The position numbers were made by a program, and so were the translations under genes. The notes under the pieces are model-generated. The model was not told the DNA's origin and searched no databases. It saw only the letters and a program-made list of their open reading frames with translations. A DNA stretch of 64,000 nucleotides from Cadophora sp. MPI-SDFR-AT-0126 (lineage: Eukaryota > Ascomycota > Leotiomycetes > Helotiales > Ploettnerulaceae), in the NCBI GenBank assembly GCA_020747065.1, contig JAGMVK010000007.1, positions 1,798,001 through 1,862,000 of the forward strand. The letters are read 5' to 3'. This document shows, piece by piece, positions 12,213 through 23,512 of this stretch (position 1 is its first letter; each line of letters begins with the position of its first letter).

Positions 12213-13303
12213 TCATTTCACCCTCGCCCCCAAAGCACCTGTGCTCAAGAACCCCCTATTCCCCATTGTCCCTCTCCATCCCAAACTCAGAATCCCAAAC
12301 ACCAACCTCCCATCTACCGGTTCCGGCTTCTCCTCACCACCCAACACCTCCTCCACCAAAAAGCAAACCTGCTGCACATCCCCCGGCATCAGCACCGGTC
12401 TCTCCATCTCCTCACCAGGGCCCACAACCTCCCAGTTCAGACCCTGACTCCTAAACCCCTCCCTCGTCTCCAGCACAACCATATCTAGCGTAATAATCTC
12501 CTCACCGCAATTTTCCAGCTGAGCTTCCAGCGCCCATTTCCTGCCCTCTTTCTCACCCGATCCAGAAGGCAAGTCGCCGGTCTTGGTGCGCACTACCATG
12601 CAACCTTTACAAACGAATTGGTATAGTTTGCGGAATGTGCGGATTCTACCACTGGTGGGTGTTGTTTCGGAGTATGTCACAGTGACGGCGAGGACGTGAG
12701 AGCCTTCTTCTTTCAAGTCGAAATTGACGACTTTTTGTAGGCTTTTGCCGGGGTCAAGATCTACGCCATTGTGGTCATGATCTTTCTCGTCTTCCTTCTC
12801 TAGGTCCTGCTCTTCCTCCGTTTCTGCTGAATCATTGGGTGATGTTGTTTCCGGACCGAGGGTGAGAGGTATAGGGACGCCTGAGCTGGGTATCTTCATC
12901 TCGGCTTCTATCCGTACATTGGAGATTACTTTCGAGGCCGCCGCGGAGCCGGGCAGGATCTCGTTGTTTGCGCAGAGCGTGCAGGAGAATGTTTCGCCGA
13001 CATAGGCGCTTCCGAAGGCGGGTGGGAGAGTGAGGAGGGGCGAGAGGATGAATGGGTCTGCTTTAGAGGAGGGGTAGGCGAGGGAGGCGGATGGGGAAGG
13101 GAAGTTGGATTGTGAGGATCTAGGTGAGGCGGAGGGGGTTGGAAGGGGATGCTGGATCGAGAGGGAGGGGCGAGAGAGTCTGGTTGGGTGTTAGAAAGGA
13201 AAGTTCTGCTCATAGAGAGGGTTGAATACCGGAGGACCTTGAGGGAGACGGAATGGGGTTCTTTGATGCTGTCGACTGTTGAAGCGCCCCGTTGGTGAGC
13301 CAT
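12213..13303 (-). CDS. TRAPPC13-like trafficking protein (DUF974 family)
   Basis: Two exons on the minus strand (13303-13230 and 13179-12213) encode 346 aa. The 50-nt intron has donor GTATTC and acceptor CAACCAG, with a CTAAC branch site. The splice restores KVLRLSRPSL, which resembles the N-terminal signature of the DUF974/TRAPPC13 family. A second family-like feature is FGSAYVGETFSCTLCANNE (about residues 74-92), followed by beta-rich segments such as VNFDLKEEGSHVLAVTVTYS and FRKLYQFVC. TRAPPC13 is an accessory subunit of the TRAPP complex that acts in ER/Golgi tethering and autophagy. A poorly conserved Glu/Asp insert (EEEQDLEKEDEKD) sits in the middle. Family assignment rests on recognised motifs; complex membership in this species is inferred. 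Confidence 0.82.
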
Positions 13304-13553
13304 CTTTGCAATTTTTCAAGGCATGTACCTCCTCAAGATACGGGACTTGAATTATATAAATCTGCGAAATCAGGTTAAGTTCCTGTTTTGAGAGCTTAAG
13401 AGTAGGGTAACTTTCAGAAGCTGGGTCGAGCTGTAGTTACTAGCTCGATATTCTGCCGCACCAAGCATACACCGCTTTCCTAGTTAGAAAATACTGAATC
13501 CAAAACAATCGAGCCCCTCCTCACCAGATCCAAATTCGTGCTAGGGTCCAAAT

Positions 13554-14225
13554 ATGGCCAAGATGAAGGATGCAAAGCAAGGGTTTCAAAATGTGGATGC
13601 TGGTATACCATTGAAGAGGGCAGAGGGTTTGATTTTGGTGATGGACACACCAAAAGGTGCGGCTAATCAATCTTGCCTCTTCATTCCTCGAGATCTTTAT
13701 GTGTTGATTTTACTGACGACGTTGGGACGTAGGAAGGGGAGTTTTTGCCAGCAAAGATATTCCGGGAAGAACAGTTCTTGAGGTCTCGCCTGTTCTGGTC
13801 TTGGATCCAGTGGAGAATGAGAAGCACGTTAGGAAGACAAATTTGTACAATTACACGTAGTCTGTATCACATGATAGGGAGGAGATGAATTCTGGCTAAC
13901 ATATTGCAGCAATTGGCCATACACTCCTGGCGGAGCGGATCTTCAAAACATCAGCACTGCCAAACCTCCAACGACTACGCAAGCAGTCATACTTGGACTT
14001 GGAAGCATGTTCAACCACTCCACGCTTCACCAGAATGTTGGATGGGACAGAGACGTCAAGAACCTCCTCGTCACGTATATCACACTTCGAGATATCAAGG
14101 CTGGAGAAGAGCTGTGCATTTCCTATGGACAACGACTCACGTTCAAGGACAAGGACGAAGAAGAACCCGAAATAGGATCTGAAGATTGGACAGACGCTTT
14201 GGCTATAATTGACCTTATTGACTGA
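13554..14225 (+). CDS. Small SET domain protein (putative lysine methyltransferase)
   Basis: Three exons (13554-13656, 13733-13856, 13910-14225) give 180 aa. The SET core is complete in order: GRGVFASKDIPGRTVLE near residue 36, the MFNHS (NHS) motif near 107 with a following N-V-G-W, and AGEELCISYG near the C terminus (the E-x-x-x-x-Y type end of SET). SET enzymes transfer methyl groups from S-adenosylmethionine to lysine. There is no pre-SET, post-SET or chromatin domain, so the target may be a non-histone protein. Intron 1 (76 nt) and intron 2 (53 nt, branch CTAAC, acceptor TTGCAG) are needed to join the motifs. Its substrate is not inferable. Confidence 0.85.
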
Positions 14226-14377
14226 GAGCTGCGTTCCTATTATCAGTTTCGTGAGAATGAGAGTTCCTGTTTTCCATTGAGTGAGATATCCTGCCCTTTT
14301 GTCCTCCCTACCAGAGCAATGCGAGTATAGAATGCGGAAAGAAGAAAAACAAAAACATCAAAGTAATTGCAGTCCAA

Positions 14378-16475
14378 TTACATTCCAGGTGGGGGAGGAA
14401 CCTGTCGTTTGTCAGTATCTTGAATGTTGTAGTTTGGGAGTGTACTCACAGCATTGTATCCACTGCCGGGAGCACCTCCGGGAGGTGGGGGAGGGGGTGC
14501 TTCAGAAGGTGGTGGCGGAGGAGCAGAACCAGGAGCACCAGGTGGGCTCTGCTGTTGCTGGGCTGCAGCGACTTGAGCCATGTATGCCTGATAATACTGG
14601 ACATATGCGGCATAACCCCCATAAGCTGCATACGGATCTTGACCTGCTTGACCTTGAGCTGCATAGTACTGAGCGTATTGGGCTGCGTAGTCAGCTGCTG
14701 CGGTTGGACTTCCAGCACCAGGTGCAGAAGGAGTAGTTGGACTCATAGCACCACCTGAGTTTGGTGCAGGAGAGTTGTTGTAACCTCCACCGTAGCCACC
14801 GCCATTATCACGTCCGCCGTAGGAGTTGTCACGCCCACCGTAGGAGTTTGATCGGTCAGGGGCACGATCTCCATAGCCTCGCTCGCCTCCGTATCCAGTG
14901 TTACCACCGTATCCACGCTGCTGTTGAGGTCGGTTCTTGAACTCTTCGTACTGCTCTCTAACATTCTTCAGCAAGTCTTCACAAAGTTCCTTTGCCTTCT
15001 GGACTTCATTTGGATCAGGACCGCTGTTCAAGTCAGTAATTATCCACACTAAAGATCTTTCAAACTTACGCCACGTGCAGATACATAGGCTCATCGCTTT
15101 CAGCACCAGTTCCGTGCTCCATGAAACCAGAACCACGTCCCTTAATCTGTACACGACAACGAGTTTCCTGCTGGATATGCTTGACGTAAATACCACCATG
15201 GCCAACAACCTGAGCGCGGAGGTTGAAACCAGGAATGGGTTCAAAGTCAATAGGAATTTTCTCCTCAGGCCATTTGCGCTGTTGAAAGTCAGTAAGAATT
15301 CATCATAACTAAGACTTCTACTTACTCTGCCAAACTCGTCTCTCTCAACTTGCTCAGGCTCTCTTCGGCGGAAACGGCGTTCATCAACTAAGTTTGGGAG
15401 CTCCTGTTGCATTAGTTCTTCAATCTTTGCAACAGCTTGCTCGAGGCCCTGCTTGGATGTGCTCGTGACATGGAGGTAGAGTGGTGGATTCTGCATAACA
15501 AATTAGCAGGCTCTCTCCTATTCAGGAGAAGAGAACTTACAGCGGCCGTTGCCATGCTCTTGTCCGGGTAGTAATTTCCACGCGTTGTGACATCTTAAAA
15601 AGTCAACATGAGAATTCTATAAAACGTTAAGTTGATAGGTAGGTATAGCGTACCAGCACCGGTTTCTTCTTTGATCTAGATGTCACGCAGCGGGAGTCAG
15701 CAGATGCCAATGAGGGGTTTGTAGTAGTGAGTAGTAGTGCTATAGCGCTTGACGGTAAGCTTGAAAATCCCCAATACAAAAATTTGCTTCTCGCAGTATT
15801 TTGAAGATAGAATACTTTTCTCCTCGCCTGCCTGCCTGCTTGCTCTGATTATAAAATGAAACGGGAATAAAGGATTCTGTCTGCTCGCAAACTTTGCTAT
15901 ATCGAGGTAGAGAAGAGCCTGATGTATCAGTGGAATATTAACACAAGGAGTATTTACCATCTTTTGTGTAGAGCCTTTGGTCAGTGTATAGCGGTTACGC
16001 AGGTCGTTGACCTCGATGTCGCGTATGTAGTCGCCGTCTGCGATGTACATCTCACCGTTGACCAAGGCTGCGCTGTTACCTGATCCCGAAGCAGCTGGGG
16101 ATGCCGACTTTGGAGCCGGGCTCAGGGTAGACTGGATCGGAGGAACGTCGACATGTTGGATACCCTTCTTGGCTTGAATCTGGGCGTTGATTCTCGCAGC
16201 TGCGGCAGCTAGAATAGAAATGTCAGCAAATGTCGCATCGAGATGTGAGAATAGTTACGATCCATACCTGCAGCAGCCGCGGGATCCGCAGAGGACTTCT
16301 TTGACTCGGGCGCTGGGCTACCTGAAGCTCTTGCAAGAGGACTTCTGCTACGTCTGGACTCGGGCTTGACGGCAGGAGGAGAGCGTGAGCGTCTGTCGAA
16401 TCTCGAAGGTCTCTTCTCTGGCTCCTTCTGATCGAAGCGCGAGCGCTTGGCCGTACGTCTCTCAGTGTCGTCCAT
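14378..16475 (-). CDS. KH-domain RNA-binding splicing protein, KHDC4/BLOM7-like
   Basis: An eight-exon model on the minus strand encodes about 501 aa: 16475-16268, 16208-15958, 15675-15654, 15593-15538, 15487-15326, 15278-15070, 15023-14450, 14401-14378. The N terminus is RS/SP-rich. The two-part KH region follows: TGADVTTRGNYYPDKSM, then FEPIPGFNLRAQVVGHGG, RVQIKGRGSGF and EPMYLHVAGPDP (about residues 140-310). The C-terminal half is Gly/Tyr/Ala/Gln-rich and ends in a proline run. In animals this family binds RNA and SR/U2 proteins and affects splice-site choice. Exon 3 is only 22 nt. The last intron, 48 nt and free of stops, may be retained, adding 16 residues before the PPPPGM end. Family call is strong; role in this species is inferred. 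Confidence 0.88.
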
Positions 16476-16832
16476 CTTCGTTATTGTATTAATCGACAAA
16501 GAAAGTATTGCACGCGACTGCAACGGTGGCGGCGCAAAGAATGTTCTGTAAAAGAGTGAGAGTGGACGAGGTTGAATGAGGCTGAATTTCTTGACAGGGG
16601 CCATAGTTAGCGTAAGCTCGAGCCAAGTGCGTGTAAAAAGTTGGGGGACTTTTTAGCGACTTGTTCACTAAGAGCTGCGACCTCGCTCCCCGTCATCTGA
16701 ACCCTCGTTGCTCGTTTGCTCAACCTGACTCACCTCACCTCACCGTCTTCCAACTTCTCAATTGAGAACCACGGAGGGAGGGAGACTCAATCAACAACAA
16801 TCGCAGCCATCAGTGGCCTCCAAATCCTCGCA
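16476..16832. promoter_or_regulatory. Divergent intergenic region between KHDC4-like gene and ILV6
   Basis: This 357-bp gap separates two outward-facing genes and must hold both promoters. The side next to ILV6 is rich in C/T runs (CTCACCTCACCTCACCG), common in fungal leaders. No specific factor site can be named with confidence. Confidence 0.45.
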
Positions 16833-17860
16833 ATGGCTTTAAGAAAAGCTCTCTTCGCTCTCCCCACCCGAGCAATTCGCTCTTCAAGAACAACCTCCTC
16901 GCTGCTCGCTCCCCTCCAACACCACCGTGCCGAATCAACAGCCTCCTCAACCTCAGCACTCGCATATAAAGCCCTCCACAGAAGAGTATATCCTCTCCCA
17001 ACGTCCGATTCGCCACCCTCCTGGTCCGCTCAAGCAGCCGTCTCCAACATCCTCTACGAAACTCCCTCACCCTCCAGCGCACCACCCAAGCGCCATATCC
17101 TCAACTGCCTTGTGCAGAATGAGCCCGGTGTCCTCTCCCGCGTATCAGGTATCCTCGCCGCGCGCGGCTTCAACATCGACTCTCTCGTCGTCTGCAACAC
17201 CGAAGTCGAAGACCTGTCCCGCATGACGATCGTGCTATCCGGTCAGGACGGCGTGGTCGAGCAAGCCCGTCGCCAATTGGAAGACCTGGTGCCGGTCTGG
17301 GCTGTCCTGGACTACACGACTGCGCCTCTGGTTCAGCGGGAGTTGCTGCTTGCGAAAATCAATATCCTTGGCCCAGAGTACTTTGAGGAGTTGATGGCTC
17401 ATCACAGAGAGATTACCGGTGGTGAGGAGGAGGTTGCGGAGGGAGAGGAATGGGCTCAAAGGAATTCGGATTCGAATGATTTCCACCCCAGCAAGCTGGC
17501 TCTGAGTCAAGCGTTGAGATTGAAGCACGAGCATTTGAAGTCTATTACCTACTTCACGCATCAGTTTGGTGGAAAGGTTCTGGATATCAGCACGAATAGC
17601 TGTATTGTCGAGGTGTAAGTTCTGCTTTCCTTTCGACTTTTCCCTATTTCAGATTAAATATGACTAAATCCAAAAACAGCTCCGCAAAGCCCACCCGAAT
17701 CGACTCCTTCATGAAACTCATCTCCCCCTTCGGCATTCTCGAATCCGCACGGACAGGTCTCATGGCCCTGCCCCGCTCCCCTCTCTACGGCCCCAACGAA
17801 GCCGAGCTGATCAAAGACGCCGACGAGATCGTCGACGCCAGCGTTCTTCCCCCAGGATAA
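16833..17860 (+). CDS. ILV6: Acetolactate synthase regulatory (small) subunit, mitochondrial
   Basis: Two exons (16833-17614 and 17680-17860) encode 320 aa. The N-terminal 40 residues are rich in Arg/Ser/Leu with no acids (MALRKALFALPTRAIRSS), a mitochondrial presequence. An ACT domain follows at about residues 85-165, with HILNCLVQNEPGVLSRVSGI and ARGFNIDSLVV, then a second regulatory half ending KPTRIDSFMKLISPFGILE. The protein binds the catalytic subunit (ILV2) and confers valine feedback control on the first common step of branched-chain amino acid synthesis. An acidic insert (GGEEEVAEGEEW) is typical of fungal ILV6. The intron (65 nt) has GTAAGT and ACAG ends and restores EVSAKPTRID. Length and motifs fit the fungal family well. 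Confidence 0.95.
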
Positions 17861-18237
17861 ATTAACTACCCTAGATGGTCTGGATTCTACTCACGTGGAT
17901 GGATGGGTAAGCAAAAAATATCGGTTTTCTGAATATGGATGGAGTTGGAGTCTATTTCATTCCTCCATCTCTCTATTTCTCTTCTTTTGAGATCACTGTG
18001 TCTGCGCTTGTATGTATTTCAGCAGCTGGTGAGGGCCAAAAAATCACCCGTACGTGGAGGATAGATTGATTCAGAAAGAAAGATCTGCTTCTATGTATTC
18101 TATACAATCGAGTTCACGCCAGTTTCTCCATAACGCCTGTTTCGTTCCCATGCCTGCCTTATGCCTGATTGCTTCCCAAAACCCCCAAACCCCGTATTTA
18201 CATTGACTCATAGATTCATTACCCGTCTCCAATCATG
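17861..18237. other. Convergent 3' intergenic region
   Basis: The gap between the 3' ends of ILV6 and the DUF3712-type gene. It should contain both polyadenylation regions. No coding frame is supported. Confidence 0.45.
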
Positions 18238-21083
18238 TCAAAATCTCACACTGGCACCAATTCCAGACCCTACATACCATACTGTCTCTTTCCACTGCCC
18301 GAGTTTGATCTGCACCGTTCCTTTGGCATCTAATTTCAGAGTTCCTCCTAAAGCATTCTTCAAGGCTTCGTAACCAACAGAATCGAACGACCAATCAACT
18401 GGCAATTTTGGGCTCTCGCTAGATCCAGGCGGAACTTTGAATGGCAGGTCGTAGAGAATCTGGCCAACTGGCTCCGTGTGGTTGTAGAAAGCAGTAGCGT
18501 TAATGTTTTCGATGTAAATAGTGCTGTATTGGAGTGGTGAAATGAGCGTGAATGTAGCAGTTGAAGACAATAAATGAAAAGTTGCGTCGTCCATGAAGTG
18601 TGGTTTGTCGCTGTCTGGCTCGTTGGTTGAGAGTCTTGGAGTGGGTATCTCGATATGGAATTGACTAAGTGCTTCGCCGAGGTCTGGCTGGTGGGGGATG
18701 GAATTTTCGTGAGTTTGGAAGGTCAAGGTTGTGTTAAAACCAGAAATGTACTGTGAGAGGAGCTCCCGCCCAATCTTTGCTGCTTTCTTGCCGCCAAATC
18801 TAGTTGGGTCCCAAGTAGCTTGAACGAGAATATTGGTGTTGTTGCCGGGAACAACTGTGATGTCGTTTGCTGTAGCGTCCCCAATAATGGAACCGTTGTT
18901 AAGGATATGAATGTTGAAATAGGGTATCTGTGCGCTGTATTCGGTGGGATTTGTAAAGTTGACTCGAGCTTCAAGGTCGAGCGAGGTCCTGCTGGTGCTC
19001 AATACCTTAAGGTTGCCGACCTGAGGCATAAAATGTTTAAAGTCACCACCTTTGGAGATCGCTGCATAAAAATCTCGTCAGCTTCGGTGCGGTCGACCTG
19101 ACTAATTAAAACGGTTTCTAACGTTTCACAGGAACGGCTCCCTCTGCAGGGAGCTTCTTGATAATAAACTCTCCCAACACAGTGGAGACCTCGACATCGA
19201 CGAGTGCTACGACCTTGAGAGTGATTCGGTTGCCAATGAAGAGAGACATGAGAATGTCTGTCAAGACGTCATCGTCGGTAACATTCAAGGGTGCATGTTC
19301 GATTCGAGATTCGATTCTGAGCGCGGCATCCTCTCCATCTTTTGGCTCGATTCTTTCGGATTGTGCCTTTTGCCATTTGTGCAGGTTCAGGACACCAAGC
19401 TTCTTGTTCTTGTAGAATACATCGGCATTGGCTCGTACACGAGTGACATTGATTCCGAAGTTCATCTCCTTGGGCAATCCGGCGGTCACAACGATGGTCC
19501 CTGAGATCTGCGGGTCTGCTTCGTCGGATCCTGGCTTGGCAGAGGAATCTGGGAGGAAGAATTCAGTGTCTGTAAGCGAGAATTCTTTGATCAGATTGTC
19601 GAAACTGTGACCGGGAAACGGTACTGGGACAGTAACACTGGAGATGATCTTGGTGATCCAGTCGGGGGTATCGGTGTCAGGTGAACTTGATCCTCGTACA
19701 AAGATCGTGGTGTCGTTGCCGTGTATGTATTTACCGAGTAGAAGGTCCAGCGGCGAGTCGCGGGAATGAGGACATGTCTGAACAAGAGTCTTTGGGATCT
19801 CTCGAACAATTCCGCCTACGCTGACCTTGACATCAGAATATGGTTCGACGTCGATGGTGCCAGTTGTTGCATCAGCAAGTTTGATGTAATTGTCATTGGC
19901 ATTGCAACTTTCAACAAGGATGTCGAATCCAAGCGGTGGAATCGTAAGCTTGACGGGGTAGGCATTTGTCAGAGCCAGGGAGACATCTGCAGCCATACCA
20001 CGACGACCACTGGTGGAAATGGGGACGTCCCGGAAGTTCAGGCGCGTGATATTATACTGAGGGATAGCTGGAAGATCGTTGCCTGAAGAAATAATTAGCC
20101 GGACGTTCAGGTGCTTTGATGCTGTTCATGAAGATAACACAAGACACGCTCATGGATCTCAGAGACTGATCAGGCTACAATAAAGCCCCCATTTACAAAT
20201 TCATGTTGAGTAAACAGTCATGAAGTCAACCCAATGTTTTCTCTCCAAGATACAAAGACGCAAAGGAACGATAGAGTGATTGACCTTCAAAAACCAGCGA
20301 TTCTGTGATGGACTGGGTTCCCAGCGGGAAAATTCCAGACTTCAAGCCAACATTAGCTTTGCCCAAAACCCTGATTTGTCCCAAACGACCCTCGAGCCAG
20401 TCATTCGCAACCTGTCTAATACCCTCAATATTTCCAGGCTCGAGATCAGTCAGGAAATCGATAGCAGTGATATGCCCATTCCGAATATCAACAACTACAG
20501 GTGGTACAGTCGCCGTCCCAACAAGGATATTGCCATATTCGGGAAGGTAGACTTCGACTTTCGAAGACTCGCTCTCGACTTTCCGAGCAACCCAGGTACC
20601 GAAGCGTCCGATATTCCTAATATTCTTATTCCCAACCCTCGAAGCATCCATACGGAAGTTGGCCTGTACACGAGCTCTGACCCCGCTGGCAGTGAACGAG
20701 TCTATCGAGAGGTTCGTAGGCTCGATGACAAGAGCCTCTTTGGCGTATTCTTGCACCACTGCAGGAGCAAAGAAGGCACCCAGTATAATAACCACCGCAA
20801 CCATGGCTAGGGTGACGATGGCGACGAAAGTCGGCCACCTGCGATCGCCCTTCGTTGACTTGATAGAGGTTCCACCATTCTGAATCGTGCGTAATGATCT
20901 GGTTGCAGGCGATGGGCGTCGACTAGTTTCATGATTTAATTCTCCATCGTATCTTGGAGCGCTGTCGACTCTTGATAAGAGAGGGGTGTTCTCGAGGGGT
21001 TCCCCGGACCGGTGAGAGTGGTCGGACGTGGGTCGTGACGAGCTGCTGGGCTGCAGAAGCGGTGATGAGGGATTGTCTGACAT
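18238..21083 (-). CDS. DUF3712-type single-pass membrane protein, possibly Tag1-like
   Basis: Three exons (21083-20231, 20082-19123, 19061-18238) encode 878 aa. The N-terminal ~80 residues are Ser/Pro/Arg-rich, followed by one hydrophobic segment at about 85-110 (FVAIVTLAMVAVVIILGAFF). The rest is a long beta-rich luminal region with many N-x-S/T sites and LEA-14-like repeats (for example VSLALTNAYPVKLTIPPLG and LEARVNFTNPTEYSAQIPYF), typical of DUF3712 proteins. This layout suggests a type II protein of the vacuolar or secretory membrane. Yeast Tag1, which ends autophagy in starvation, has a similar plan, but I recall this only as a possible match. Intron 1 is long (148 nt) with an unusual GTTGAC donor. 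Intron 2 uses GTTAGA and ATGCAG. Confidence 0.75.
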
Positions 21084-21827
21084 GCTGAGGGTGTGAAGAG
21101 GTGAAGCTATCCAGCTAATGATGATGTTGTTGTTGACGCCCAGCGCCCTCGCAAGATTGACTCCTTAACCTGATAGATCCAGAAGCTGGTTGTCGTGTGT
21201 TGATGAAATGATGGAGAGCTGAGGCTGGGGATGATTGCGTCGGTACCTATCTTAGCTTGCCACCCATGCCTTGGCGCTGATTGTGAGTTGTTTGGTGGAT
21301 CAAGAAACCTGGACAAGTTGGAATAATATGATGATAAGATCCGTTTGTGGCCATTGACTCTGTGCAATGATAAATCCGAATCTTTGTTCAAGTACAGAGA
21401 AGCAGTTACTGTGAAGGTTCAAAGCAACAACTGCTGCTGTCACAGTCGTGGTCGCGTAAGTTCGTTGTCGTTCGTTCCTGAAACGGTGAAACCAGGCACT
21501 GAATGAAGCAATCCGGAGTCGATCATTGGGCGGGGGGACCTTTCACGCTAAAACGTGCCTGCTCATGCATCCCGCCTGCACTCAATCTGCATGGTGCGGA
21601 ACTCAAAGACTCACATGGAGTGAGCAAAATTTCCTGACGAGGCTTGCAAGTCCTTACAGATACTCACTCACAGTAGGTGCATTTTCCAGCTCCAGCTTTC
21701 TTCTCCTGACTCATAGCTCACACAAGTATATCTTGCTTTGCTTTGCTTTACTTCTACTTGTTCTCGTGCTTCTTTTCTTTCGTCAATTGAATCACAATCC
21801 ACCAATCCAATTGACTCTTCAAGCAAA
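21084..21827. promoter_or_regulatory. Divergent promoter region of DUF3712 gene and OTC gene
   Basis: The gap of 744 bp between outward-facing genes. The half next to the ornithine carbamoyltransferase gene is CT-rich (about 21690-21800), as in fungal transcription start regions. No gene is seen. Confidence 0.45.
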
Positions 21828-22993
21828 ATGCCGTCCACAGCCCACCTCCGTCCGGCTCGAGCAGCTCTCCAACAGCTCTCAAAAAGCACATCCAAACGCA
21901 ACTATTCCCTCGCTCCTTCACCCGCAACACCACTCACCTCCCCTTTCGCCCCCCGTCATCTCCTCTCCATCGCCGACCTCACCCCCAGCGAACTCACCAC
22001 CCTCGTCCGCAATGCGTCTTCCTCCAAAACCGCCATCAAGTCCGGCTCAACGCCCTCGCATCTCCAGGGCGCACTCTCCGGCAAGACCGTCGCAATGATG
22101 TTCAACAAGCGATCGACACGTACACGAGTCTCCACCGAAGCAGCCGTTACAACCATGGGCGGCCATCCTATGTTCCTAGGAAAAGACGATATCCAGCTCG
22201 GCGTGAACGAGTCCCTCTACGATACCTCCCTCGTCATCTCCAGCATGACATCCTGCATGGTTGCGCGCGTAGGACCTCATTCCGACGTCGCAGATCTAGC
22301 AAAGCACTCCTCGGTTCCCGTCATCAACGCCCTGTCAGAAGACTACCACCCTCTGCAAACTATCGCCGATTTCCTCACTATCCATGAAGCTTTTCCTTCT
22401 TCTTCCAGCGCCGGAGCAGCGTCGAGTCTTGGTCTTGAAGGTCTGAAGATCGCGTGGGTAGGAGACGCAAATAACGTACTCTTCGACCTCGCAATCGGGG
22501 CGCTGAAACTCGGTGTAAACATCTCCGTCGCCGCGCCAATAGGCTACACGATCCCTTCGCGCATGCGAGATATCATCCTATCATCTACTGCCGGCGTCTC
22601 CTCGCCCGGCAAGCTCTCTGAGACCAACGTCCCGGAAGAAGCTATCAAAGATGCGGATATTCTTGTGACTGATACGTGGGTGTCGATGGGTCAGGAAGAG
22701 GAGACGGCGAAGCGGTTGAAGGCGTTTGAGGGGTATCAGATTACGAATGAGTTGGCGAAGAGGGGGGGTGCGAAGGAGGGATGGAAGTTCATGCATTGTT
22801 TGCCGAGACATCCTGAGGAGGTGGCTGATGAGGTGTTTTATAGTCCTAGGAGTTTGGTCTTCCCCGAGGCGGAGAATAGGCTTTGGGCTGCTATCTGTAA
22901 GTCGTGATGTTTTAAAATGGGTGTTAAGTGGTTTACTGACTGTTTATAGCTGCTCTGGAATCCTTTGTTGTCAACAAGGGAAAGATTGTGTAA
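21828..22993 (+). CDS. ARG3: Ornithine carbamoyltransferase, mitochondrial
   Basis: Two exons (21828-22896 and 22950-22993) encode 370 aa. The enzyme makes citrulline from ornithine and carbamoyl phosphate in arginine synthesis. A basic, Ser-rich presequence (first ~35 residues) indicates import into mitochondria. Visible family motifs are the carbamoyl phosphate loop S-T-R-T-R at residues 96-100, the GHPMFLGKDDIQLGVNESLYDT block, the WVGDANNV block, and the ornithine-site H-C-L-P at about 323-326. The 53-nt intron (GTAAGT, TTATAG) near the 3' end adds only the last 14 residues. In aspergilli the same gene is called argB. Length and motifs are complete, so it should be functional. Confidence 0.96.
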
Positions 22994-23512
22994 ATGATCG
23001 CACATCCTCGCTTGGAGTATCGGGCAATTTCACTCAGAATCTAAGACCCAGTCTATGTTCGGACGGTGCTGGCTCAATGTCTAAAGATTTTGTTGACATT
23101 GAGGCAACGAATGGTTTCCTAATCACCAGGTCTAATTACGATACTAATTTCAAAAATCCGGAGTTCAAAAAGTTATCAAAATGGAGTACAGCGTTGATTC
23201 TCTGCCTTAATTACGTTTCATGCGTTCTCATCTCATGCCATAGTGAATCGGGTCGTGTTCAAAAACAAGCAAGAAGTTCCTGCCCTATAGCTGCGTTGTT
23301 TGATTGCCGCCACTTCGCAGCAGTCCTATCAGATACTCCTCCGATAACGTCCGAAAGCAAATGGGTATTCCCAAGCAACGCCTTTGTCAATCCCAAGTCC
23401 CATCTCACCATCCTTCCCACAGTCTCGTCCCATAGTACAGTCCCACCGTCATGACCCCAGAATCTTACAACACTGCCATATCGTACAATGATACCCTGAC
23501 TCCCAAAGCCAC
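22994..23512. other. Convergent 3' intergenic region
   Basis: The gap between the 3' ends of the ornithine carbamoyltransferase gene and the SWIM/RING gene. An open frame crosses it but has no codon-like or family character. It probably holds both 3' UTRs. Confidence 0.4.

Noticed and set aside
22726..23454. 242-codon plus-strand frame
   Set aside because: It is an out-of-phase shadow of the ornithine carbamoyltransferase 3' end that runs into the intergenic region.
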